From Parvularculaceae bacterium (lineage in GTDB: Bacteria; Pseudomonadota; Alphaproteobacteria; Caulobacterales; Parvularculaceae), in contig JAGRDS010000015.1 in NCBI GenBank assembly GCA_020446945.1, positions 77,937 through 141,936 of the forward strand: 64,000 bases of DNA. Direction: 5' to 3'. Shown piece by piece: positions 54,979 to 64,000 of this stretch. The notes under the pieces were generated by a model. The model worked only from the letters and a program-made list of their open reading frames with translations. It did no database searches and had not been told where the DNA came from. A program made the position numbers and the translations under genes. How positions within the stretch are numbered: position 1 is the stretch's first letter; every line of letters begins with the position of its first letter.

Positions 54979-55200
54979 TTATTTGAAGGCGACAATGGTG
55001 AACGCCGAGCTTTGGCTCGGCGTAAGGCCGAAAGTCGGAAGGATCCGGTCGATGATCCAGCCTTCTTCGGCCAATTGATTGAGTTTTTCTTCCAGGGCGT
55101 CGGCCGCCGCACGTCCGAGCGCTTCCTCGCCGCCGAACAAAAACGGCTTTCTGTTCGATTGACGCCAGGAAACGTGGAAGGTCGCAAATTGTTTCGCCAT
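54979..55200 (-). CDS. Small DUF4177-like protein
   Basis: 73 residues from the ATG at 55200. The core 'LEEKLNQLAEEGWIIDRILP' has the pattern of DUF4177 domains, which are short, single-domain and of unknown function. No signal or membrane helix. The frame extends to 55263 but the added part is unlike the family. Immediately upstream of cysQ and likely read with it. Confidence 0.65.
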   Translation of the reverse strand: MAKQFATFHVSWRQSNRKPFLFGGEEALGRAAADALEEKLNQLAEEGWIIDRILPTFGLTPSQSSAFTIVAFK

Positions 55201-55426
55201 GGCACACCTTATGCATCGACCGCCTGCTCTGACGGGCCGGACGACCATATTCACGGCAAGCATTGCGCCATACCGCCGGGATTTCTATGGAAGAACGCGC
55301 TGCATTGCAAAAATTTAGGCCGGATACGTCTTATGGTTACTGATTGTTGGGAAGGGCCGTGATAGGACGCAACGGGTCATATGGCGGAAAATCAGGAGCG
55401 GCGCTCTCAATGCGCCGGGTTCAGCG

Positions 55427-56878
55427 TTGAGTGAAGCTCCAGGTCTCGTAGATGAGATTACCTCGCCGGATGTCAGCCGGCGCAGCCCATTCTCTCGTGC
55501 GATTTACGGCGATCTGGTTCAGTTTTGCGACTTCCTGATGGTGACGGGCGCGTCGGTCGTCGTGGCCTATTTGTACCACCACTTCATTCTGGTCATTCAC
55601 ACCGACGTGCAGCGGTTCATGGCCGCCGGCATCGTCGGCGCCACAGGATTGACGGCGCTGTTGCGCCGCGACGGCTATTACGAGTTCGAGGCGCTTTTGT
55701 CGTCCAGCCGGTCGATGCGCGCGGTTGTGGCGCGCTGGGCGCTCATCGTCCTCGGTCTCATCGCATTCGGATACGCGCTGAAAGTCTCGGTGAATTTCTC
55801 ACGCTTCTGGTTATTCGCCTGGACGGGCGTCGTGACGGTCGCTCTTGTCGCCGCGCGCGTTATAGCCGCTGCGGTGTTGCGCCAGGCCGTAAGGGATGGC
55901 GGCGTGTTCTCGCGGCGGGTGGCCGTCGTCGGCGCCAATGATGTGGGGTTCAGGTTTGCGGAACATGCGAGCAAACCTGAAAAAGCCATTTCGATCGTCG
56001 GTGTTTATTCAGGCGGGCCCGATGAGGTTCACAGCGATTTCGGCGTTGCCGCCGGCGACATCAGGGCGCTTGAAAACGCAGCGCGCGCGGGTGAAATCGA
56101 CGATGTCGTCATCGCCATGCCGCGCATGTCGAACGAGCAGATGACCATGCTGGTCAACCGCTTGTCGACCCTGCCCGTCACGCTGGCGATTTCGCCGAAC
56201 GCGCACTGGCTCGATCACACCGGCGGAGAGATCGTCCGCCTGGGCGGTGCGCCATTGTTAACGCTTTATCGCCGTCCGCTCGAAGGCTGGGGCGGCGTCC
56301 TCAAGACGGTTGAGGATTACGCCGTCGGAATTGCAGCTTTCATCCTGCTTGCGCCGCTAATTGCGATCATAGCGATCGCAATCAGGCTCGAAGGCAAGGG
56401 CCCGGTCCTGTTCACCCAGCAGCGGCACGGCTTCAATCATCAGGTGTTCAAGATCTATAAATTCCGGACGATGACGGTCGCCGAAGATGGAGAAGAAATT
56501 CCGCAGGCGCGCGAGAACGATCCGCGCGTAACCGCGCTCGGCGCCTTTTTGCGGCGCTACAGCCTCGATGAAATTCCGCAGATATTCAACGTCCTGAAAG
56601 GCCAGATGTCGCTTGTCGGCCCGCGCCCGCACGCGCTCGCGCACAATCATCAGTACGCCCAGACAATTGAGAATTATTCCGGACGCCACAAGGTCAAGCC
56701 CGGCATGACCGGATGGGCGCAGGTAAACGGCTGCCGCGGCGAAACTTCGGAAAAGGAACTGATGGCCGAGCGGGTAAGATACGATCTGGAGTATATCGAC
56801 AATTGGTCGCTCTGGTTCGACGTCAAGATACTGGCGCTTACATTCGCCGCGGTCCTCTTTCCAAAGAATGCATATTGA
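55427..56878 (+). CDS. Undecaprenyl-phosphate sugar phosphotransferase (WcaJ/EpsZ type)
   Basis: Starts polysaccharide synthesis by moving glucose-1-phosphate (or a similar sugar phosphate) from UDP-sugar to undecaprenyl phosphate. The 483-residue protein has four N-terminal membrane helices, a CoA-binding-like soluble part ('RRVAVVGANDVGFRFAEH'), a fifth helix and the C-terminal catalytic domain with 'KIYKFRTMTV', 'RRYSLDEIPQIFNVLKGQMS' and 'VGPRPHALAHN', the signature of polyisoprenyl-phosphate hexose-1-phosphate transferases. The start TTG at 55427 has no good ribosome site but no ATG or GTG lies nearer. Next gene is UDP-glucose dehydrogenase. Confidence 0.9.
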   Translation: MSEAPGLVDEITSPDVSRRSPFSRAIYGDLVQFCDFLMVTGASVVVAYLYHHFILVIHTDVQRFMAAGIVGATGLTALLRRDGYYEFEALLSSSRSMRAVVARWALIVLGLIAFGYALKVSVNFSRFWLFAWTGVVTVALVAARVIAAAVLRQAVRDGGVFSRRVAVVGANDVGFRFAEHASKPEKAISIVGVYSGGPDEVHSDFGVAAGDIRALENAARAGEIDDVVIAMPRMSNEQMTMLVNRLSTLPVTLAISPNAHWLDHTGGEIVRLGGAPLLTLYRRPLEGWGGVLKTVEDYAVGIAAFILLAPLIAIIAIAIRLEGKGPVLFTQQRHGFNHQVFKIYKFRTMTVAEDGEEIPQARENDPRVTALGAFLRRYSLDEIPQIFNVLKGQMSLVGPRPHALAHNHQYAQTIENYSGRHKVKPGMTGWAQVNGCRGETSEKELMAERVRYDLEYIDNWSLWFDVKILALTFAAVLFPKNAY

Positions 56879-56970
56879 GTATTAAAGGGCGCGCCGGCTG
56901 ATCATGCGCCGGACGACGGCGTTCGGCTTGAGCGGCCGAAAGAAGCGGACGAGAGAAAAAGAGGGGTATC

Positions 56971-58311
56971 ATGCGCGTAACGATCGTTGGAACAGGTTAT
57001 GTGGGCCTCGTATCGGGCGCATGCTTTGCTCATTTCGGACATGACGTCGTGTGCGTCGACAAGGACGCAGACAAAATTGCGCGCCTTGAGCGGGGCGAAA
57101 TTCCGATATTCGAGCCCGGCCTTGATGCGCTCGTTACGGAAAACGCCGCAGCCGGCCGGCTCGCCTTTTCGACCGATCTGAAATCGGCGACGCCGAATGC
57201 GGATGCGGTGTTCATCGCTGTCGGCACCCCGTCGCGGCGCGGCGATGGTTTCGCCGATCTCAGCTATGTTTACGCGGCGGCGGAGGAACTGGCCGCCGCC
57301 ATGGACGGCTACACTGTCGTCGTCACGAAATCGACCGTGCCGGTTGGAACCGGCGCGGAGGTCGAGGCGATCATAAAGCGCGTCCGCCCGGACGTGGACT
57401 TTTCGGTCGTTTCGAACCCCGAGTTTCTTCGCGAGGGCGCCGCGATTGAGGATTTCAAGCGTCCGGACCGTATTGTCGTCGGCGCGGAAGACGAACGCGC
57501 GCGCGATGTGATGCGCGAATTATATCGCCCGCTTTTCATCAACGAGACGCCGATCGTATTTACGAACCGGGCGACATCCGAATTGATCAAATACGCCTCG
57601 AACGCATTTCTGGCGACGAAGATCACCTTTATCAACGAGATGGCCGATCTTTGCGAAAAAGTCGGCGCGAATGTCCAGGAGGTTGCGCGCGGCATTGGTC
57701 TCGACGGCCGGATCGGACCGAAATTCCTTCATGCGGGACCGGGATATGGCGGATCCTGTTTTCCGAAGGATACGCTGGCGCTCGTCAGGACCGCGCAGGT
57801 CGCAGGCGCGCCGACGAAAATCGTAGAAGCCGTCGTCGAAGTGAACGCCCGGCGAAAGCGGCAGATGTCGGAGCGAATTATCGCTGCGTGCGGCGGCTCC
57901 GTGAAAGGCAAAACGATCGCCGCGCTCGGCCTGACGTTTAAACCGAATACGGATGATATGCGCGACAGCCCCGCGCTCGACATTATTCCCGCATTGCAGG
58001 ATGCAGGCGCAAGCGTCCGGGCCTTCGATCCCGCCGGCATGGAAGAAGCGCGCAAACTGCTGAAAGACGTCGTTTATTGCGATGGTCCCTATCACGCGAT
58101 GGACGGGGCGGACGCTGTTGTTCTGATCACCGAGTGGGATGAATTTCGCGCGCTCGATTTCCGCAGGGTGAAAGAACTGCTCAAGGCTGACATATTTGTA
58201 GATCTCAGAAACGTCTATCGGCAGGCGTCCATGACCGGGCAGGGATTTTATTATCACTCGATCGGCCGCGGCGCGCCGGATGGCGACCCGCGCAAGACCG
58301 GTCGTCCCTGA
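56971..58311 (+). CDS. UDP-glucose 6-dehydrogenase
   Basis: Oxidises UDP-glucose to UDP-glucuronate with two NAD, supplying an acidic sugar for the polymer. The 446-residue protein has the NAD-binding GTGYVGL (8-14), 'KSTVPVGT', 'EFLREG', and the catalytic Cys263 in 'GYGGSCFPKD'; 'GLTFKPNTDDMRDSPAL' marks the C-terminal UDP-binding domain. A GDP-mannose dehydrogenase is the alternative but the length and motif spacing match UgdH. Encoded 92 bases after the initiating transferase. Confidence 0.93.
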   Translation: MRVTIVGTGYVGLVSGACFAHFGHDVVCVDKDADKIARLERGEIPIFEPGLDALVTENAAAGRLAFSTDLKSATPNADAVFIAVGTPSRRGDGFADLSYVYAAAEELAAAMDGYTVVVTKSTVPVGTGAEVEAIIKRVRPDVDFSVVSNPEFLREGAAIEDFKRPDRIVVGAEDERARDVMRELYRPLFINETPIVFTNRATSELIKYASNAFLATKITFINEMADLCEKVGANVQEVARGIGLDGRIGPKFLHAGPGYGGSCFPKDTLALVRTAQVAGAPTKIVEAVVEVNARRKRQMSERIIAACGGSVKGKTIAALGLTFKPNTDDMRDSPALDIIPALQDAGASVRAFDPAGMEEARKLLKDVVYCDGPYHAMDGADAVVLITEWDEFRALDFRRVKELLKADIFVDLRNVYRQASMTGQGFYYHSIGRGAPDGDPRKTGRP

Positions 58312-58346
58312 CGATCGGTCCGGCGACGGGGCCGGGCCGCATTCGC

Positions 58347-58985
58347 TCAAACGCCCGCCGGCGCCAGGACGCCGTCGCGAACGCCATCGAAAACATATTG
58401 CGTCGACAGGGCCATAAGCAGCATGCCGAGAATGCGTGTAATCGCATTCATGCCGGTGCGGCCGAGCGCGTCGCCGATCCGGCTTGCAAAGGACATCATC
58501 AAGACCGCGATCGCCAGAACGATCGTTGAAGCGGCGAGGGCGGTCCCCTTTTCGAAGGCCGACGCGCTCGGCCCCATCAGCAACATGACTGTCGCAATCG
58601 CGCCCGGCCCCGCCAGCATCGGAATAGCGAGCGGAAAAAACGCGATGTTGTCGCGCGACGACGCTTTGGGCCCCGGCGTTTTCGCCTCGGTTTCTCCGTC
58701 CGGATCAAAGAACATCCGAAAGCCCATGATGAACAGGATGATGCCCATCGCGGCGCGAAAAGCCGGCAAGGTTACGCCCATATGATGAAGGACGGCGTTG
58801 CCGACCAGGCCGAAAACCGAAAGGATCGTGATCGAATATACCGCTGCGGAAAAAGCGATTTTCAGGCGCGCGCGCGGCGTTTCGTCCTTGGTGAGCGAGG
58901 CGAAAATCGGCGTCACCAGAATCGGATCGATAACGATGAAAAGCGTCGCGAACGCAGTCAGAAACGTCGTGTAGGCGCTTTCCAT
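58347..58985 (-). CDS. MarC family integral membrane protein
   Basis: 212 residues from the ATG at 58985, which has AAGGA about 7 bases before it. Six predicted membrane helices; the N-terminal 'FATLFIVIDPILVTPIF', central 'GFRMFF' and 'FPLAIPMLAGPGAIATVML' are typical of MarC/UPF0056 proteins. The family has no settled function; early links to multiple antibiotic resistance were not confirmed. A longer frame reaches 59144 but its extension is not membrane-like. Confidence 0.9.
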   Translation of the reverse strand: MESAYTTFLTAFATLFIVIDPILVTPIFASLTKDETPRARLKIAFSAAVYSITILSVFGLVGNAVLHHMGVTLPAFRAAMGIILFIMGFRMFFDPDGETEAKTPGPKASSRDNIAFFPLAIPMLAGPGAIATVMLLMGPSASAFEKGTALAASTIVLAIAVLMMSFASRIGDALGRTGMNAITRILGMLLMALSTQYVFDGVRDGVLAPAGV

Positions 58986-59157
58986 ATGATTTCCTTCAAG
59001 GCGCTGCCGATTTCCGCCCGACCCGCATTCCTGCGCCGCGTCGGCGCCCGACCTTTTCTTACCATCCTGTAATATTCCGGCGAATCGACGCCACACGTCA
59101 ATCAACGGGTGCGCCCCGGCCCCAAAATGGTTAATATGGGTCAAGGGAGCAAGCCGA

Positions 59158-60276
59158 ATGTTGATTCAGGGGAATATCGCCATGCGCACCGATAATCTCG
59201 TTTTCGCCGGAATTTCAATGGCCTTGCTGGCCGCATCGGGGTGCGCGGTCCAGTCCGGCGGATATGCCGGGGCGGACGATCCTTATTTTGCAGCGGTTTA
59301 CACGGGCGCGCCGCGACCCGATGCGCCCGATCTTTATTCGACGCTGGTCGCGCCTGAGCAATTGTCTTCGAACGGCGTTCCGTTTGAACTTGTATCCTAT
59401 GCCGGCATCGAAGGTGCGCGCCGCGCGCATGCGCTTTACGCGAAAGCCGATGCGGAGGCGCTCGACGGAAGATGCGAAACGCGAATTCGCCCGGCCAAGA
59501 CCGAATCCATGATCGACATTGCGGAGCTTTGCGACGTGCCGCTCGACCTCCTGGTCGAATTCAATCCGGGCGCCGCCGATTACGCCTATGATGTGAGCGA
59601 GTCGACTTTGCGCATCCCCGGCGGAATCGAGCCGCCGAAAGGCGTCGCCGCGCTGAGCGATCAACTCGTCCGGCTTAACGAGTTTCAATCCGGCGATACG
59701 ATTGAGAAAATCGCCTTTCGCAACAATGTCCCGGTTTCGACGATCGCCGATCTCAATCCCGGCGTCGATTGGAGCGCGCCGCAATTATCCGGCTCCTACC
59801 TGACGCCGGCGCGCGCGGCGCAAGTGTCGCGACCCGCAGCGCCCCCCGCTTCTGCGTCCTGGGAAGGCTATAGCCCGATCACCGGCGCCGACGCCAACTC
59901 GGCCTATGTCGGCCTCGCTGACGGCTTGCGTCATGCGCCCTATCGGCAACGACTTGTCGGAACCTATGCGCGCGCCGAAGGTTATTACCCCGAACCGCGC
60001 CTCAGCGTGGAAAGCCGCTATGTGAAACCAGGCGGGAAAATTCGCGTCACGGCTTCGGGCGTCCGCGCCGGCCGCGAGATCGTATTTTCAGCGGGCGGAA
60101 GAACCGTTTCCGCCACGGCGGACGCGAACGGCGTGGCGTCAGCGGCGATTCGGGTAAAGAAGAATACGCAGACAAGCAATGTCGTCGTGACGGGGCGCGA
60201 ACGCGGATCGAGCGATACGTTGTTCAGCGAGACGGTCGGCGTGGTCGCGCTGGACGCCGAACCTGGCGATCGCTGA
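59158..60276 (+). CDS. LysM-like lipoprotein
   Basis: 372 residues (the ATG at 59182 would give 364 and also keeps the signal). The signal peptide 'LVFAGISMALLAASGCAV' ends in a lipobox. Two divergent LysM-like modules follow, one around residues 108-160 ('MIDIAELCDVPLDLLVEFNPG') and one around 168-218 ('FQSGDTIEKIAFRNNVPVSTIADLNPG'). The C-terminal part is beta-rich ('VKPGGKIRVTASGVRAGREI'), like an Ig-type domain. Peptidoglycan or glycan binding at the membrane surface is likely. GGGAG precedes the first ATG by 9 bases. Divergent from the MarC gene. Confidence 0.77.
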   Translation: MLIQGNIAMRTDNLVFAGISMALLAASGCAVQSGGYAGADDPYFAAVYTGAPRPDAPDLYSTLVAPEQLSSNGVPFELVSYAGIEGARRAHALYAKADAEALDGRCETRIRPAKTESMIDIAELCDVPLDLLVEFNPGAADYAYDVSESTLRIPGGIEPPKGVAALSDQLVRLNEFQSGDTIEKIAFRNNVPVSTIADLNPGVDWSAPQLSGSYLTPARAAQVSRPAAPPASASWEGYSPITGADANSAYVGLADGLRHAPYRQRLVGTYARAEGYYPEPRLSVESRYVKPGGKIRVTASGVRAGREIVFSAGGRTVSATADANGVASAAIRVKKNTQTSNVVVTGRERGSSDTLFSETVGVVALDAEPGDR

Positions 60277-60306
60277 CTGGCGGGAGCCCGGCGCGCAGAT
60301 CACCGG

Positions 60307-61347
60307 TCACGCGCTTCGAATCGTATCCCAGCGTTTGCCCGCGCCCTGATTTTTCAACTGGCGCGTCGCGCCGATTGAAACAATCACATCGAACAATGTC
60401 GCGCAGACGAGGATCGGCGTTTTCAAAAGACGCTTGAAAGTCCAACGCCGCCTGCCGCGCCAGCGCCGCAGGACGTAGTTTCCCGGAATTGCAATGATTT
60501 GCGAACTTCGCACATTTTCCGCGATCAGGGCTTCAAGCCATTTCGGCGATTCATTGTTGAGCCGCTCAATTTCCGCAGCCGGATCAATTCCATCGCGGCG
60601 CCACGCCTCAATCCGGCGATAGACGAACCGGTTTACAGCGGTTCCGGCGGCCTGACGGCGTTCATAACGGTAAATGGCGCGCAATGTTTCATAGGGCGTG
60701 TAAAAATGTTTCACGCCCGGCGCGCGCAAAATGCGCGCTCGGTTTTCCTGTTCGGAAAAACTGCGCGTCAAGATCATCGCCCGGATAAATCCGTCCTCGA
60801 CGATGATCCCGCGCGGAATGACGATCGATCGCAGCGCATCCGCGCGCGCCGCATAAAGCTGGCCCGAAAGGGCGGTGTCGCCATCGCTTCCGGTTTTCTG
60901 CATCAGGCGTATCAGCGAGGAAAATATCCCCTGCGAAGCGAATTTCTTCACCGGTTGGTCGGGCGCAATTTCAACCGCCGGATTGGACTTCAGGTGGCCG
61001 ATAAGGCGTGCGATCGCGTCCTCGTTCTCAAATTCGATGTCGGCGTCGAGCAGGACGAAAAAATCGGCCCGCTTGTCGCTCGCCCCTCGGATGAAGTTAT
61101 TCCAGGCGTTCGCCTTGCCAGGCTCGGCGATGTCGCGCACGCCGGTCCGGCAATTTCCGAACTTCCCGGCGGCGGCCAACGCCATGCGCGCCGCGCCGGC
61201 CGTATCGTCCGCGCATCCATTGGCGACAACGATAATCTCTTTTTCGATATCGGGATCCCGGAAAACCGACTGTTCCAGCAATGATGCGATCGTCGCGCCG
61301 ATAAAGCGCTCTTCATTGTGGGCGAGAATGCCGACCGAGACGATCAT
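60307..61347 (-). CDS. Glycosyltransferase family 2
   Basis: 346 residues. 'VSVGILAHNEERFIGATIASL', 'VVANGCADDTAGAA', 'AWNNFIRGA' and the metal-binding 'FVLLDADIEF' identify a GT-A fold GT2. 'IPRGIIVEDGFIRAMIL' carries the likely base (ED). A C-terminal hydrophobic segment suggests membrane association. It lies 48 bases downstream of the exosortase gene on the same strand, so both are probably read together, which ties it to the same export or polymer system. Confidence 0.85.
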   Translation of the reverse strand: MIVSVGILAHNEERFIGATIASLLEQSVFRDPDIEKEIIVVANGCADDTAGAARMALAAAGKFGNCRTGVRDIAEPGKANAWNNFIRGASDKRADFFVLLDADIEFENEDAIARLIGHLKSNPAVEIAPDQPVKKFASQGIFSSLIRLMQKTGSDGDTALSGQLYAARADALRSIVIPRGIIVEDGFIRAMILTRSFSEQENRARILRAPGVKHFYTPYETLRAIYRYERRQAAGTAVNRFVYRRIEAWRRDGIDPAAEIERLNNESPKWLEALIAENVRSSQIIAIPGNYVLRRWRGRRRWTFKRLLKTPILVCATLFDVIVSIGATRQLKNQGAGKRWDTIRSA

Positions 61348-61395
61348 GAGCGGTTCTTTCGCCGAATATTCGTGCGCCGCCAGTTCGCGCGCTGC

Positions 61396-62970
61396 TTATT
61401 CGGGGACATATTCCGGCAGGAAAGTTTCGACGCGGCCGATCATCATCTGAAGTTTCGCATCGGCCTCGCGCGCGCCGCCTTCATTGTGAATTGGGGTGAT
61501 CAGGCGAACCATGGCGCCGTCGGAACGTTTGCGAAACACCGCATCGACGATAAGCCAGAATTTCATAACGAACTCATTTGCGATTTTTCGGCCGCGCTGA
61601 TCGTACCAGTAATAGACGAGCTGGCGATAGTCGCCGTTCTTTATGATCAACCGATTGTAGCTGAACGGTCTTCCATCACCGCTTTTCGTATTCACTACAT
61701 CCTGAGCGATGATTTTCCAGCCGCCGCCGGGCAGGCATTGGCGCGGACTATGCCAGGATCGTCCGTCCCTCTGTGCGTTGAGATAGGCGAGATACACGTT
61801 GTAATTGTCGCCCTCAGGCGATTTTAGATTGACGACGATCGAATCATCGGCGCCGAGAACTTCCGCGACCGTCGGATCGATCGGGCGCACGTCCTGAAGC
61901 CAGTCGCCGAACTCTCCCGGAATTCCGGTGAAAGATTTTCGATCGGGAATAATCAGCGTATCCGTCGTAACATATTTTGTCGCGGCGAAACCGAGAACGG
62001 CGGCGAGCGCGAAAGATCCGAATATGACGGCGAGCGGGCGCCCTGCGCCTTTCGCTTTCACGACAGGCAGGTCCGGCGTCGTCAAGGCTTCAAGCGGGCC
62101 GACGCGCGGGTTTGAAAAACGCGCGAGGAGCGCGATCAGCGCAAAAAGGGCGACAAGGCAGAACAGAAAGACGACCCAGCCCTCGAAGAAATGTAAAGCG
62201 CCTTCGGCGTGTTCAATGCCGTAAGCGTCGACCAGCGCGGCCGTCGCCGCAATCCGCATTGAATTCATTGCGATCGTGATCGGGACCGTCGCCGCGACGA
62301 TCAACAGGCGCTGCCAAATCGCGCCGCTGAACATGTAAGCGGACATGACGCCGAGGCTCAGGAACGGAAATAGATATCTGAGCCCGCTGCACGCTTCCGC
62401 GACCTGCAATTTATAGTCGCCGAGATCGATAATATTGCCGGATAGGTGAACCGGAATGCCCATCGCCTCAACGACCTGAACGCCGAGAAACGACGACATC
62501 TGCTGAAACTTCCAGGACAAAACGGTGATCACCCAATAGGGCGGCGGCACGGCGAAGAATAAAAACGCAACCGGCGCGGCTGTCGTCCTTAGAAGGGATA
62601 ATCCGCCGAAACCTGCAACAAGACCGGCTATCGCGACGACGAGACCCAGATGCTGAAAAAGGAAAATGCTGGTCAGTTGACCGAGCAGCAACAGCGACAA
62701 CGCGCCGACATAAATAACCAGCCCGGCGAAAGAGGGCCGGCCGAGACTTTCGCGAACCGCATCGCGGTTAACCCAGATGAGGTAGAGCGAAACAAGCGGA
62801 ATGAAATAGCTGTGCGATAGTTCCTGCTGCTGCCCCCAGCGGTGCCAGAGATTCGCCGCCGCGTCCCGAAATAGAACAGCGGTAAAGACAATAGATGCGG
62901 CGACGGCGACCAATCGCAGGTCGCGCGGCGCCGGGAAGGGCGATTCAGTCCGCGTTTCGACGGGTTTCAA
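61396..62970 (-). CDS. xrtD: VPLPA-CTERM-specific exosortase (XrtD type) with EpsI domain
   Basis: A membrane transpeptidase that cuts VPLPA-CTERM proteins. 524 residues: eight or so membrane helices in residues 20-290 with the exosortase triad C194 ('EACSGLR'), R239 ('MNSMRIAAT') and H260 ('HFFEGW'). A C-terminal EpsI domain (about 310-510; 'NVYLAYLNAQRDGRSWHSPRQCLPG') follows, the fused arrangement described for XrtD. The single VPLPA-CTERM protein in the window (34347-34982) is a likely substrate. No other exosortase is visible. The family call rests on motifs, the fusion and the matching substrate tail. Confidence 0.88.
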   Translation of the reverse strand: MKPVETRTESPFPAPRDLRLVAVAASIVFTAVLFRDAAANLWHRWGQQQELSHSYFIPLVSLYLIWVNRDAVRESLGRPSFAGLVIYVGALSLLLLGQLTSIFLFQHLGLVVAIAGLVAGFGGLSLLRTTAAPVAFLFFAVPPPYWVITVLSWKFQQMSSFLGVQVVEAMGIPVHLSGNIIDLGDYKLQVAEACSGLRYLFPFLSLGVMSAYMFSGAIWQRLLIVAATVPITIAMNSMRIAATAALVDAYGIEHAEGALHFFEGWVVFLFCLVALFALIALLARFSNPRVGPLEALTTPDLPVVKAKGAGRPLAVIFGSFALAAVLGFAATKYVTTDTLIIPDRKSFTGIPGEFGDWLQDVRPIDPTVAEVLGADDSIVVNLKSPEGDNYNVYLAYLNAQRDGRSWHSPRQCLPGGGWKIIAQDVVNTKSGDGRPFSYNRLIIKNGDYRQLVYYWYDQRGRKIANEFVMKFWLIVDAVFRKRSDGAMVRLITPIHNEGGAREADAKLQMMIGRVETFLPEYVPE

Positions 62971-63130
62971 TCAGATCTCCACTCGCCCGGCGGGCGCAAC
63001 CACGTATAAGGCCTAACTCATAGGTCTCAAACGTTGCAATATTCATTCAACATGCAACCAGCAGCGCGCAACCGGTGAAATCAGCCTCGCACATATGCGC
63101 CGCCCGGCAAAAGCGCGGCGACGCCGAGGA

Positions 63131-63161
63131 CAAAAAAAGGGCGGCCGCACGGCCGCCCTTT
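63131..63161 (-). terminator. Rho-independent terminator of groEL
   Basis: Perfect 12-bp stem (63136-63147 with 63150-63161) with a tight loop; on the minus strand it is followed by seven T. It lies about 26 bases after the groEL stop. Confidence 0.88.
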
Positions 63162-63187
63162 CCATATTCGGGTCAGGTGGAAAGACC

Positions 63188-64000
63188 TTAAAAGTCCATT
63201 CCGCCCATGCCGCCCATTCCGCCCATGCCGCCGGGCATGCCGCCATGGCTGTGGCCGGCGTCTTTTTTCGGCGCTTCGGCGATCATCGCTTCCGTCGTAA
63301 TCAAAAGACCGGCGACAGACGCTGCATCCTGCAACGCGGTACGCACGACTTTCGCCGGATCGACGATGCCGGCCGAAATCATGTCGACATATTCGTCGGT
63401 CTGCGCGTTGAAGCCATGCTTTACGTCTTTTTGCTCCAGCAACTTTCCGACGACGATCGAGCCTTCGCCGCCCGCATTGCGGACGATCTGGCGGATCGGC
63501 GATTCAAGCGCCTTGCGGATGATGTTGACGCCGGCGTCCTGGTCGGCGTTGGCGCCTTTCAGGCCGTTCAGCGCGCGTATCGCGTAAAGGAGCGCCGTTC
63601 CGCCGCCCGGGACAATGCCTTCTTCGACGGCTGCGCGGGTCGCGTTGAGCGCATCGTCAACGCGGTCCTTGCGTTCCTTCACTTCGATTTCCGTCGCCCC
63701 GCCGACCTTGATCACCGCAACGCCGCCGGCGAGTTTGGCGAGGCGCTCCTGCAGCTTTTCGCGATCATAGTCGGAGGTCGTGTCTTCGATCTGCTTGCGG
63801 ATCTGGCCCGTACGCGCTTCGATTTCCGATTTCGCGCCCGCGCCGTCGACGACCGTCGTGTCGTCCTTGTTGATGACGACTTTTTTCGCCGTGCCGAGCA
63901 TGTCGAGCGTGACGTTTTCAAGCTTGATGCCGAGATCTTCGGAAATGACCTGGCCGCCGGTCAAAACGGCGATGTCTTCGAGCATCGCCTTGCGACGATC
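63188..64000 (-). CDS. groL: Chaperonin GroEL (3' part, 5' end outside the window)
   Basis: The last 271 codons of GroEL: '[21 protein letters not shown]' outline at the start, '[21 protein letters not shown]' and '[11 protein letters not shown]' in the apical/equatorial part, and the Gly-Met-rich tail ending '[11 protein letters not shown]'. The full protein (about 545 residues) forms the folding chamber with GroES. The frame runs to the window edge; the first ATG inside (63985) is internal. Terminated by the hairpin at 63131-63161. Confidence 0.97.
   Translation of the reverse strand, partial: DRRKAMLEDIAVLTGGQVISEDLGIKLENVTLDMLGTAKKVVINKDDTTVVDGAGAKSEIEARTGQIRKQIEDTTSDYDREKLQERLAKLAGGVAVIKVGGATEIEVKERKDRVDDALNATRAAVEEGIVPGGGTALLYAIRALNGLKGANADQDAGVNIIRKALESPIRQIVRNAGGEGSIVVGKLLEQKDVKHGFNAQTDEYVDMISAGIVDPAKVVRTALQDAASVAGLLITTEAMIAEAPKKDAGHSHGGMPGGMGGMGGMGGMDF

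Noticed and set aside
1..64000. tRNA, rRNA, CRISPR, prophage or insertion sequence
   Set aside because: None was seen: no transposase, integrase other than XerD, phage protein, or regularly spaced direct repeat could be recognised.

Overview
The window reads as a chromosomal segment of a GC-rich alphaproteobacterium. The grounds are the aroK-aroB pair beside a divergent xerD-accA block, an alphaproteobacterial REP-like palindrome, a second-type glutamyl-tRNA synthetase and an exosortase of the VPLPA-CTERM type. A Parvularculales/Caulobacterales-like marine bacterium fits best, but no rRNA is present to fix the lineage. No tRNA or rRNA gene, insertion sequence, prophage or CRISPR array was seen. 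Gene density is high and most operons use 4-base overlaps.

Layout. 1-3.8 kb: 5' part of an RND efflux permease gene, then a BlaI-type repressor and an M56 sensor protease fused to an M23 peptidase, with a 12-bp dyad operator upstream. 4-9 kb: PilZ protein, alpha/beta hydrolase, GT4 and GT9 glycosyltransferases, infC (apparent AUA start), a 2-TM potassium-channel-like protein. 9.1-17.3 kb: a leftward group (aroK, aroB, CorC/HlyC protein, MFS exporter) facing a rightward one (small membrane protein, Ala-rich exported protein, xerD, accA). 17.3-17.8 kb: a gene-free stretch with two REP-like palindromes and a cluster of TTATCC sites. 17.8-29.2 kb: ArsC-like protein, cystathionine beta-synthase, mnmC, lytic transglycosylase, an M49 peptidase-like lipoprotein, a metallo-beta-lactamase-fold protein with a ruined metal site, gltX, LOG-family protein, LysM protein. 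29.2-31.5 kb: a one-piece EgtB-EgtD ergothioneine enzyme.

31.7-49.2 kb is the most unusual part: an exopolysaccharide locus of the exosortase type. Leftward are the chain-length protein, a tyrosine autokinase-like ATPase and, separately, one VPLPA-CTERM protein. Rightward are a WecG/TagA transferase fused to STAS, a PrsT-like TPR lipoprotein, an ExeA-like ATPase fused to a degenerate glycosyltransferase, three more glycosyltransferases, a 2OG-Fe(II) oxygenase and a very large G8-domain protein.

49.1-64 kb: queG, a GST, a polytopic membrane protein, an arylsulfotransferase-family protein, cysQ, a small DUF4177-like protein, then a second polysaccharide set (initiating sugar-phosphate transferase, UDP-glucose dehydrogenase, a GT2), a MarC protein, a LysM-like lipoprotein, the exosortase XrtD with its EpsI tail, and the 3' part of groEL.

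Together, 31-63 kb looks like a dispersed apparatus for making an acidic extracellular polysaccharide (undecaprenyl-phosphate priming, UDP-glucuronate supply, chain extension, length control) and for sorting VPLPA-CTERM proteins to the surface. The substrate protein and its presumed exosortase lie about 26 kb apart.
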